Assembly (NCBI GenBank): GCA_029204225.1
Contig: MU831574.1
Span: forward strand, 64,001 to 128,000
Origin: Diphasiastrum complanatum
Taxonomy: Eukaryota; Streptophyta; Lycopodiopsida; Lycopodiales; Lycopodiaceae
DNA: 64,000 nt
Direction of reading: 5' to 3'
Every line of letters starts with the position of its first letter. The first letter of the stretch is position 1. The notes below the pieces were generated by a model. That model saw only the letters and a list, made by a program, of their open reading frames with translations. It was not told the origin of the DNA and did no database searches. The translations under genes and the position numbers were made by a program. Shown here piece after piece: positions 50,201-60,231 of this stretch.

Positions 50201-50903
50201 CCATTGCAAGATTTAAGTTCACCAGGTGATTTAGGTTGCCCAGCTCATGTGGAATTTCTCCTGGTGCGAAGGGATTGAAAGCTAGGTCAAGCCATTTCAG
50301 GTTGTAGAGCTTTCCAAGATAGCCAGGAATTGTCTCGTTCAACAAATTGTTGGTGAGATTGAGGCTCTCAAGCAGCGGAAGTTCTCCAAAACCAGGCGGA
50401 ATTGCACCCGTAAAATTGTTGCAACACAGATCGAGGTTTCTCAAATTCTGCAGCTTAGATATGCCATTTGGAAGCATGCTGACAATCCAATTCTGGCTGA
50501 GGTTGAGATATTCCAACTTGCTGCAATCCAGCAGCTTGTCAGGAAAATCACCTTCGAAGTTATTGTTGCCAACGTTGTAAGAAGTGAGGTTTTGCAGCTG
50601 ACAAACCTGTGTAGGCACAAGCCCAACCAGGTTCATGTTAGAAAGATCAACGCCTGTCACCACCTGGGTGGTTTGATCGCAAGTAACTCCGGTCCATTGG
50701 CATGGCGCCGTTGGATCACTGGCTACCCAATTGTCCAGGAGCCTATGTGGATCTTGAAGGCTCATTTTCACCTCCATCAGAACACTCACTTCTGAAGAAC
50801 CTGTACCAGATCCATGGCATGGAGCAATGAATTCGTGAAGGCACATCAAAGTAGCTGCGAGATGCAGCAGTGCAGGAAACACCTCCCAGCGACATCTTGA
50901 CAT
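47282..50903 (-). CDS. LRR receptor-like kinase, subfamily XI (HAESA/HSL-like), complete
   Basis: Exon 1 is 50903-48275, the intron 48274-47677 (GT..AG), and exon 2 47676-47282; the CDS is 3024 nt (1007 residues). A secretion signal (about residues 1-30) precedes the LRR cap (LLDNWVASDPTAPCQWTGVTC) and roughly 20 LRRs of the xxLSGxIPxxLGxLxxLxxLxLSxNxL type. A membrane segment follows at about 645-668 (LIAVIFAAVAILLLVGSVLL), then a Ser/Thr kinase. It has the glycine loop GTGGAGKVYKA, VAVKK lysine, DFG and GTYGYIAPEYA. The catalytic loop reads HGDVKSNN instead of HRD, so it is formally non-RD. The intron interrupts the P-E of the APE motif, a position shared by many LRR-XI genes. It is a membrane receptor for a peptide or similar ligand. 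No frame lesion was found; activity with HGD is uncertain. Confidence 0.95.
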
Positions 50904-51286
50904 CGCTATTGTCCCTCCAGCTTTGATGCTAAGGCAGCTACCTCTACATCATACACACACTGTTTATGAACCTACATCCAAAACGCCATTCCTAGCACTT
51001 CTCTTTGCTATAAATTTTTAGATCCCCTCTCCAAAAGAACATTATAAATCCTCACTCAGCCCACTCATGATCATGCAATTGGAGGAACATGATCATATAT
51101 ATAGACTCTAGAGTAGTGAAACAAATCCATTGGAGCTATAGGGTTGAAATCTGAAGATAGATCGATCAGATCAGAGACCCTTGTACGTTCGAAAGCTAGA
51201 AGATAGATCGATCAGATCATATACCCTTGTGGGAATAGAGCCCACAAAAGAGATAGAGAGAGAGGGAGTGGGCGAGAGAGAGTCCT

Positions 51287-51328
<42 letters not shown>

Positions 51329-51330
51329 CT
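50904..51330 (-). promoter_or_regulatory. LRR receptor kinase 5' region with GA repeats
   Basis: Immediately upstream of the start codon (higher coordinates) lies a leader with a duplicated block (GAAGATAGATCGATCAGATCA at about 51153 and 51200) and a (GA)n run at 51254-51327. GA repeats in plant 5' regions are bound by BBR/BPC factors. A TATATATAG at about 51097-51105 is a possible TATA element. Confidence 0.4.
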
Positions 51331-53159
51331 AGAACGCAAGGGTTTCTAGAAAGAAATGTGATGTTGCAATGCTATAACACTTCACTTTGAGGGTTTTCAC
51401 TTTTTCTTGAAGCAAAAGAAGCCACTTTTGAAATTCTGGCATTTGTTTTTTTCTTTTGGTTACATGTACCTTGGGGGCCCAAGGTGAGTGTAATGAAAAA
51501 GTTTATGCCAAAAAGTGGGGGAGAAGGACGCTCTCCGAGGATGGAGCCCCGAGGGTGGACGCCCTTCCCCGGGTGGAATGCCCTCAAAACCATCCTTGGC
51601 GTGAAATCAATTATATCTTTTTTTTTTCCTCTTTTTTCTTTTTTGCTATATATTTTTTTATGTTCACCTTTTGACGTTCGAAAGATGCCTATAAAAGAAA
51701 TTTGTTACAAAAAAATTTGCCCCATAAATTACATTTTGTGAGGATGCTCCATTTTCTTCATAAAAATGTCAAAAGTGATTTTATGGAGTGTAAGAAGAGT
51801 AAATGTAGGGGTGTTTTTGAAGAGGCTTAAATTTTGCAAAGACCATCCAACTCATCATAAGAGCTAAGCCATGACACAAATATTTTAGCATGCACAATTG
51901 GACTTTCATAAAAGCTTTCAAAAAGTGTTTGACTTGAGATTACATTTATCTTTACATAAAGGAATGGGAGGGAATCTAATTTTCCACTAAACTCTCTCGC
52001 TTGGGTCATTGTTGCAGAGGCGCCTTAAAGGGCCTTAAAGGGTGCTGGGACTTGAGCAGTTTCCCCAAGACACACTTAAGTCTAACATTCATCCACATGA
52101 ACTTACTGAAAAGCCAACTTAAAAACGCAACAAGCCTAACCATTCAAACTTAGAAAAACATGAATCCCAACTAACCCGAGAGCCAATTAGAATCTGTCCC
52201 CAAAAGGTAACCAAAGGCAAAAACACAAGTCACTCGTGAAATCCCAAGGCAATATAGTGGTCGCCAAAGTTACCAGATGGCATAGCGGCGAGCCCCACAT
52301 CAGTGACGTGGACCCTTAGGCGCCAGCGACACAAAAAGGTTGTAGTAAACGTCCTTCCACGTCTTGGACTAGTCCCAGAGGCGAAACTGAAATGATAAAT
52401 ATTCCCAAGGATCAACTTTATTAAATTTGGAAGATGTTACATTCATACATATACTAACTGGCAACACGTGCTGGACATTGTGCCTGGCTCGCGTTCGTAG
52501 AGGGAGTTGAGACCTGGCGACTGGATTTCTAGCGCTAGTTGTGTTGTCCAAATTTCTGTCTACCAAACTCCCCACATAGTTATGTTGTGATTCGATGCGC
52601 CCCCTCTGTCATGGAATATAGTGTTGTATGGTAAAACACGTCTTTTTGGACTTGTTTTTATTTTACTGATTAAGCTTGGCAGAATCAGCCTAGGAAGGTT
52701 AGATCTGTCAGGATCATCCAAAAAGTCCATTTTAATCCTTGCCAAGCTACAAAAATCTTATTGTTCGTCAGAAAGAACCTTCGCCAGTTCTACCCTAGTT
52801 GAGGTTTCGACAATCTGCGAGTGAATTATCTGCGAGTTTTGTGAGTTTTTTTTTCTATTTAAACTTTCATGACACATGACATGCTATCAAATATAGGCTT
52901 TGCTATCTTTCATATATAATGTAGGGCTCATTAGAAAGGCATGGATATATCTTATTATCTTCCGTAGACCAGTCTCAACTTGTAGTCAAATAAAATACTA
53001 ATTTGATCACACTAATTGATTCAACATAAAAAATGGAATCTTTTTTCTTTTTGGATAATCTCAATTCGAGCTGTAATAAGAAAGTTACAACCGTTCAAAG
53101 TCTTCAAGGCTAGAAAATAAAATTTGCCCTTGGCACCTAGAATTGAGAGCCAGCGTGCT
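51331..53159. other. Intergenic region with no supported gene
   Basis: No domain-bearing frame. A GC-rich patch at 51470-51600 contains imperfect inverted repeats (CTTGGGGGCCCAAGG; GAGGGTGG..CCCGGGTGG) but no known element. Confidence 0.4.
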
Positions 53160-54990
53160 ACCAATTTCAACTGTAGGCCTTGCAACATTCCATCTGAGTA
53201 TCCCAAGATAAAACTTGCTGATATAGCTCCTCATAGATTGGCACAATTGGTCCCAATGTCGTAGACTCTCCCAATTCGTAATGTGGATACGACGACATTC
53301 TTGTTTGACTACTTTGTCTATTTAGGTATTCGTGGTATGCTTGAATTTGAATACTCTCCTCCGCAGTCAATCTAAAAAATTGAGCACAAGGTTTTGTTGT
53401 TGTGAGGGTTAGTGCTTGCTGGACTGGAGGCCTATTCGGGCTCGGATACCCTGGATTTGGCCTTTTGAGAATGGATATACACAGGTTTGGCTTTGATTTG
53501 GGGGTCTGTTGAATTGTGGTTAAATTAGACTTTGGTCGAATCTTGCTCGTTGAGGGGCAATCATCAACTTTAGTCTTCCCCTGGTCATTGTACTTCCCAT
53601 CTGAAGGTTGCGTGACTGCGCTTTTCCTTGGATATCGTGCTGAACTATCTTCAATTTGCTCTTTTAACACTGGTCCCCTTTGTAATTCATCACGAAGAAA
53701 TCCTTGCAATGATTGCGCTAACAACCCTGATAGAACCTGCCGGAATTCCTCGGTAATTTCTTGACTTCCTCAGGCATCACTGGCTTTATGGATTCTACTA
53801 GCTCTTGCTTATGTGATGTTGTTGTTGGTTTGCTTGTGGGTGTGTCTGCATAACTTGGGACTTTTGTCAGAATGTCTTTTTCCTCACTAGTTTCATAACC
53901 TGGTGGCACTAGGATTTTTCTTTTATAGTGCGTTCGAGGTGGAAGGGTCACCACAGGTGCATGTCGATCATCTACATAGGCCAAATGCCTCCTTGCTGAT
54001 TATGAATTTCTCATCGGACGATCTTGGCATGGATGATTAACTCCGCATTGAGCACAGCAGGGTTCGAATGTTAATGGATCCCCTTGATGTGGACATTCGG
54101 CTCGACGATGTTTTCCTCCTCATTCATAGCATCTTACCGAGTGCAATACACCATCGCCTCTAAGTTGATAGGCATACACTGGTAATAGATTCCCCTTAGG
54201 ATCTTCCACAAAATAGACTGGGTGGCTATTGTGGTCCTCCATTGAGTTCGGTGACATGCAAGAGAATATAACCAAAACTTCCACCTTGCCACTATTTGTT
54301 GAAGAAACTCATGATTTAGATGGATCAATTTGACATCCATCCTTTTAGTGAGCTCTTTGTTGGCTTGATTCTGCTTGCGACCTTTGAACTGCTGGATCTG
54401 GTTGTCGGGCCTTCTGCTCACCTTTGGTCCATGTCGAGGATTCTTGATTGGACATCTTGCACTTGGATGACCTCCAAAGCAGTATGTACATTCATCCTTT
54501 TCAAGAAAATTGACTGTGCGAGCATAAGCTTGAGGACAGCCTGAACTTGAAGTGCAAGGTTCTTGGTCTTCTGCTGCACTTGATCTGCTTGACTCTATTG
54601 CACTTAGTTACCTTGTATAGGGTTCCATTCTTGCCGAATCATCACTCGTTGTTGACTCATGTTCCTCTGATTCTCCATCTGATGATTCATAGGGAAAATC
54701 CTTTAACCCATGTGAGATTTCCATCATGGCAGCATCCTTACAGAGCTATGCAAGTGACGCATAGAATGCTAATTCTACCATACCAGATCTGATCTTTTTG
54801 GGCAGTCCAGCATAGTATTTTGCCATGATGATCTGTTCAGGAATCGGACAATCCTTCACTAGATGGAAAATCCGATATGTGTAGTCTCGAATGGTTTCAT
54901 CAGGGAACTTCTTTAGTTTAGATAATCCTGCAATGGCGGTCTCCATAGCTCAGCACTAAAATGTCGCAAAGCAGCCGGTTGGTGGATTGC
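53160..54990 (-). pseudogene. Retroelement gag with zinc knuckles, frameshifted
   Basis: The minus strand from about 54990 reads a gag core: LSKLKKFPDETIRDYTYRIF, LVKDCPIPEQIIMAKYYAG, LPKKIRSGM. This matches the Retrotrans_gag pattern (LxxLKQxxxESVxDYxxRF...). It continues with CTYCFGGHPSARC (about 54475), a knuckle with its second Cys lost to a stop (GGKHRRAEC, about 54100), and CAQCGVNHPCQD (about 54030). Then comes a long Pro/Lys-rich tail (PPRTHYKRKILVPPGYE). Several frame changes and stops show decay. No protease, RT or integrase is seen. The knuckle chain links it to 44460-45450. Confidence 0.65.
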
Positions 54991-55479
54991 TTCAAGGTCC
55001 TCACAATGATGCCAATGTTCCAACATTTTCTTTTTGCTCTTTTTTTTTTTCAAAAAGAAAAAGAGAAAAGAGTCGGTAAGCGGTGGATCAATATGGATGG
55101 GAACAGAAACATAATTGGATTTAACATATGAGCCTGATGAAAGTTACGTAATTAAGAGAAGATGGAAGATGTAATAGAGATGGAACATAAACGTGATGGA
55201 TGGATGGTGTGAATGGTAACAGACTGATTTTTCCTGGTACTGATCGTCTTGATCTACGGTTCATTCACTTGGTTCAGTCTAGGGATGTTGGATCTTGATG
55301 GATTTCTGACTGCAACCTAGATTTGACAAGATCTGGTCAATTTCAATTGGCTAGTACTGTGATTTTAGCCCTCTTTTATGGCTTTTTTGAGTTTTCTTCA
55401 GATCTGAGTGGATCTAATCTTTACCCTTCCTACAGTAGATGTATCTAGACCATATACAGATAACATAAGGTCTGCAAGA
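54991..55479. other. Unassigned DNA between gag relic and tandem array
   Basis: Probably upstream flank of the gag relic. A T-run followed by AAAAAGAAAAAGAG lies near 55038. No gene. Confidence 0.35.
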
Positions 55480-57000
55480 GTTCTTGATGGACAGATCTTG
55501 AAAAAACTCAATTTTTAGGCACTTTTCAGCATTTTTCATAGATATTTCTAAATTTTTGTCAATTAAATCCTCACAAAACCTTCATAGTAGCCAGTCTAGG
55601 TTATATCTATCTATAAAATTCTTTGCAAAGGTTACTTCCCAGCAGATTTTAAAAAATCATGAAAAAAATGCATTTTTTGGGTGTTTTTTTTTTAAACTTT
55701 TGATATTTTCGGAGAAATAACCTTCTCAGATTGGTATGTAATTTTATCTAAGTTAGATCCACCGCCTTACCAAGCTGTGAGAGTTACTTCCCAAGTAAAC
55801 TCAAAAAATCATGAAAAAAGTGCATTTTTTGGGGATTTTTTTTGCAAAATTTTAATATTTCCTGAGAAATAACCTTCACAGACTGGTATGCACTTGTATC
55901 TATGTAAGATCCACCTTCTTACCAAGCTGCAAGAGCTACTTTCCAAGGAAACTCAAAAAATCATGAAAAAAGTGCATTTTGTTGCAGTTTTTTTGCAAAC
56001 TTTTAATATTTTCTTGGAACTAACCTTTTCAGACTGGTATGCACTTGTATCGGAGTTAGATCCACCTCCTTTCCAAGCTGAAAGAGTTACTTCCCAAGAA
56101 ACTCAAAAAATCATTAAAAAAAGTGCATTTTTGGGGTCTTTTTGCAAAATTTGAAGATTTTCTAGGAACTAACCTTCACAGGCTTGTATGCACTTGTATT
56201 TGAGTTAGATCCAGCACCTAACAAGGCTATGAAAGTTACTTCCAAAAGAAACTCAAAAAATCTTAAAAAAAGTGCATTTTTTGGGTGTTTTTTGGCCAAA
56301 TTTTGAGATTTTCTGGGAACTAACCTTTGCAAGCTCTTCTGTGTCACTATCTCAAAGAGATGGAGTTGCAAAATTCTCTGCAAAGGTTACTTCCAACAAG
56401 AACTCAAAATTTTGTTGTCTGAGAAGGTTATGTGCCACTTTTTGCTCTTGGAAACCTTCACAGGGGCACTTTTTTTTGGATCTAACGTTTGCAAACTTCT
56501 TTGTGTCCTTGTCTCAGTGAGATGGAACTTTAGAGAGCTCTGCAAAGGTTACTTACCATAGAAACTCAAAATTTTACTATCTGAGAAGGTTCTAGGCCAC
56601 TTTTTGCTCTTGGGAACCTTCACAGGGGCACTTTTTTTTGGATCTAACGTTCGCAGACTTCTCTGTGTCCTTGTCTCAGTGAGATGGAACTTTAGAGAGC
56701 TCTGCGAAGGTTAGTTTTGAGTTTTGAAATTTTTTTCGATTTTTATAAAGGGTTTTTGAATTTTTTTGGGTTTTTCTCTGTTTATTCAAGATTTGCTAGG
56801 AACTAAATTTCGTAGGCTTCTATGCAGGTCTATAACAGTGTCCTAGAGCTGTTGTCAGGCGAAGGTTACTTCCCACTGGTTTTGGAGAAATCAGATCTAA
56901 TGTGATTTTTAACCTGTTTTTTTCCCTCCAAAATACAAATTTGAGTGTATTTTCTGATTTTTTGGGTTTTTGGAATTAAAGGAAGGGATTGGGTGCTTGG
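55480..57000. repeat. Tandem array of about ten ~152-bp units
   Basis: The anchor GTTACTTCCC (or a close variant) recurs at about 55481, 55631, 55783, 55935, 56086, 56235, 56386, 56548, 56709 and 56865, with spacings of 150, 152, 152, 151, 149, 151, 162, 161 and 156. Each unit continues with CTCAAAAAATCATGAAAAAAGTGCATTTTTTGGG, a T-rich stretch, AACCTT.CAGACTGGTATGCACTTG, and TTAGATCCACC. Units in the right half diverge and lengthen. There is no coding content. A satellite or an expanded internal repeat of a retroelement are both possible. Confidence 0.9.
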
Positions 57001-57118
57001 ATCTGACCCTCCCTATAGTACATTTAAAACAAAAAAAACATGAAAAACGACAAATCTAACACTAAAACTCCCTAATCTAACCCACAAAATCCGAGTTTTA
57101 GTTGAAAATGAAGCGTAG

Positions 57119-57119
<1 letters not shown>

Positions 57120-57181
<62 letters not shown>

Positions 57182-57474
57182 AGAAGAAGAAGAAGAAGAA
57201 GAAGAAGAAGAAGAGAGTGTAAAAAGAATGAAAAAAGCTATGCAGCAAGATGAGAGTGTGACGCTCCCCGGCAACGACGTCGCTGTTGTGTCGTCAATGT
57301 AGAATAGAAGTCCGAACGCTGGGAGCGGCAACCTTGCCTTCACCTGCATAGCACGAAGAGAAAGGGAGAGGAGAGAGAAGAGAGAGAGAGTAGAGAGAGG
57401 GAGGGAGAGAATGCCTAGGTTGAAAAAAGCTTTGGAGGCTCGGGCGCTTACTCAAAGCTATTCGATCCCAACGT

Positions 57475-57528
<54 letters not shown>

Positions 57529-57535
57529 AAAGTGA
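57120..57535. repeat. GA/GAA microsatellite cluster
   Basis: (AG)n at about 57125-57182 passes into (GAA)n at about 57180-57212, with shorter GA runs at 57360-57410 and (GA)n at 57478-57526. Frames across them give Arg-Glu or poly-Glu and are not genes. Confidence 0.95.
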
Positions 57536-57594
57536 ACCAGCATAGCTTTATTTAGAAGAAGATGAAAGATACAATAAAAAAAATGGCTCCCTCT

Positions 57595-57706
57595 TATAGA
57601 TTTTAGAGGTGAGCCTATTTACTTTCATCGGCCACTTCATTGGGGCAACTTATAGATTTTAGAGGTGAGCCTATTTACTTTCATCTGCCACTTCATTGGG
57701 GCAAGG
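57595..57706. repeat. 56-bp tandem duplication
   Basis: The block beginning TATAGATTTTAGAGGTGAGC occurs twice, head to tail (57595 and 57651), with one or two differences. It ends at the left edge of the receptor-kinase pseudogene. Confidence 0.85.
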
Positions 57707-57709
57707 ATT

Positions 57710-59297
57710 CTAATATCTGATAATGAGTTATTGATAGAAATTCCACTTGAAATCAGCAAATGCCATGAGCTTTCTCAGCTCAATCTTTCCATAAACAGTC
57801 TGACGGGCACGATCCCTTCCGCATTAGGCGGCCTCAGCGTCCTCAATTACTTAGACCTCTCAGACAACAAATTGAGCGGAGAAATCCCAAGCGTGCTCGG
57901 AAAGCTTCTCTTCCTCTCCTTCAATGTCTCATACAATGATCTCTCAGGCCCTGTTCCAGCTGCTTTAATCAATGGCGCTTTCATCACGAGCTTCCTAGGC
58001 AATCCCACCTCTGTGGGGAAGGGCTTCGGGGTCTAGCTCCTTGTTCCGGAGGAGCTGGATCGTCGAACAATCGGTCGCCTCGGTTTATCGCTTTAATATT
58101 TGCTGCAGCAGCAGTGCTTCTCCTCGTCGGATCGGTCCTCTTCTTCAATGTGTATAGACTCTACTTCAATCACAGAGACAAGAACAGCAAAGCTCTCTGG
58201 AGCTTGACCTCCTTTCACAAGCTAGGATTCAGCGAGTATGAGGTGCTTGGCTGTTTGGATGAGGATCACGTGATCGGAACAGGTGGCGCTGGAAAGGTGT
58301 ACAAGGCAACGCTGAGCAATGGCAAAGAAGTGGCAGTGAATAAGCTATGGACAAGCTCAAAGGCCGAAGCAAAACGCGACTTCAGCGCGGAGGTGGAGAC
58401 TCTTGGCCGCTTACGCCACAAAAACATAGTGAAGCTCCTGTGTTGCTTCAGCAGCGAGGACGCCAAGCTTCTAGTTTATGAATACATGCCCAACGGAAGC
58501 TTGGGAGACCAGCTACACGGCCCCCAGGCGAGCGTGCTGGACTGGCCCACTCGCTATCACATCGCTCTTGGCGCAGCTCAAGGCTTGGCATATTTTCACC
58601 ATGACTACAATCCTCCTATGCTGCATTGCGATGTCAAATCCAATAACATTCTGCTTGATGCCAACTACGAAGCTCGGGTTGCAGATTTTGGGCTTGCAAA
58701 GGTACTGCAAGCGTGCGGGAAAGCTGTATCTATGTCGAACATTGCTGGCACCTATGGCTACATAGCTCCAGGTGGAAAGCTTTTCTTTCCGATCCTCTAC
58801 CTTCACTTACACTTATTCTACCTTTACTAATCCGCCATTCAGTGTATCTTCTCTACCTTCACATAGGGCATATTTCCATAAACATCAAACCTTTTCCACC
58901 TTTGCATCTCCTCAAGGAAAACGTTTCCCAGTCTTGTATCCAACAGTTGTTGCGCTTCACTCTTGCGCTGAATGTTGGTGGGAACCCACTTCACTATGTC
59001 CACTCCATCTACAAATTGAGGCTGCATAGGTTTCTTTCTTTTATAAACTGACAGAGCAGCGAAATATAAGAGATTGATTTCATGGCAGCTGCAGGTTATA
59101 ATGTTAGCAGAATCTAAATACACATAGATCTTGCCGTATTGCAGGAATCAAAAGAGCTGGTTAAGTGACAACTGCAGAATGCTAGTTTGAATAGCAGACG
59201 CAGACAGGTAGAAGAAAGACTGTGAGGAGGCCGGAAGCTGTCAAGCTGTGACTGACGTGGCAGCTGCTGCCAGCTTGCTGGGAGATCGAGAAAGAAT
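57710..59297 (+). pseudogene. Rearranged partial copy of the LRR receptor kinase
   Basis: 57710-58800 is a diverged reverse-strand copy of the intact gene at 49390-48240. It covers the last LRRs ([20 protein letters not shown]), the membrane segment, and the kinase to GTYGYIAPG at the exon 1 donor. A frameshift near 58010 separates the LRRs from the membrane part. The glycine loop is kept, but VAVKK is VAVNK (catalytic lysine lost) and the catalytic loop is HCDVKSNN. Beyond about 58900 the orientation flips: the exon 2 segment (VDGVDIVKWVPTNIQ...) reads on the minus strand (about 59035-58905), followed by intron sequence in the order of the intact gene's plus strand (47816-48090). So the 3' part is inverted relative to exon 1, and the copy cannot yield a kinase. 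Confidence 0.93.
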
Positions 59298-59310
59298 GTA
59301 CCTCACCCCA

Positions 59311-60068
59311 TGCAGTTGCGCTAACAGATTGGACAACAATTGCAGCCATCCACGATCTCCTACAAACAGCACATCCACTCTGTACTTTCGCATTTGCACA
59401 CCTGTAATATTATGTATATATATATATTGGATACCATTTGCGTATTTGATGATGATGATGATTATCAGATGATCAAGTGAGTGAAGAAGAGACTAAGAGA
59501 AGAGGTTTCATTTCTTATTACAGACAGAAATAAGTTTTGTAGGGCACGCGGTTTCGTCCGCTACAATCTTGTGCTCTACCGCATAATTGACTTGTATACT
59601 TGATATACTTAATCTGACACAGTTCATTTGTTCTGCGTTTTAGATCTGTCAATATTGCTATGCTTATTTCTCATTCTGTCTGATCTTTCTTGTTGCTCTT
59701 TCTGGTAATAGATGATCAACTTTTAGTCTTGTTCTTTGCGAGTAATTCGCGACTAATTATAAATCGAACACAATCTAGCTCTTCCCGAATCATTCGCGAC
59801 AGATAATTTGTCTTGCAATTCGTGACAAATTATTCATCTAGCGCTTCATCCATTTATATGTTTGGCTACGTAATCTAGAATGACTGTGATTTCTATCACT
59901 AAAGTTCTGTTCATTCTGATAGGCGTAGTCATGCTTAGGGAGAGAGTCATTTAACTCATTTAGCTGCGCACAAACATTTTTTGTTTGAGATCGCTTCTCG
60001 TTCGTTTCTTGTTTGAGTTCGTTTCTCGTTCGTGTTCGTCATTTATTCTTTCTCCCTCTCTACCAATA
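59311..60068 (+). repeat. 5' LTR of copia family A, copy 3
   Basis: TGCAGTTGCG to TA just before the primer site (the usual CA has mutated). It is alignable throughout with copy 2. It carries ATTCGCGAC and CGAATCATTCGCGAC near 59745-59800. It is inserted next to the inverted receptor-kinase intron sequence. Confidence 0.8.
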
Positions 60069-60080
60069 TGGTATCAGAGC
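60069..60080 (+). other. Copia primer-binding site (initiator tRNA-Met)
   Basis: TGGTATCAGAGC at the LTR end, identical to copies 1 and 2. Confidence 0.9.
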
Positions 60081-60231
60081 AATATTTATAGCTTGATTAG
60101 CTCCCACAGTACAAGACTCTACTAGCCGATAGAGTAATTGTTTTCTTGTTCTGTATTTTTCAGTATCAGATTTTCATTCTTAAGTCACTGATAGTTTTTC
60201 CTATCACTTAGACTAATTCTTCCACACCAAG

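Noticed and set aside
57098-57349. Frames reading Arg-Glu/poly-Glu or Ser/Leu repeats
   Set aside because: Products of the GA/GAA microsatellite.
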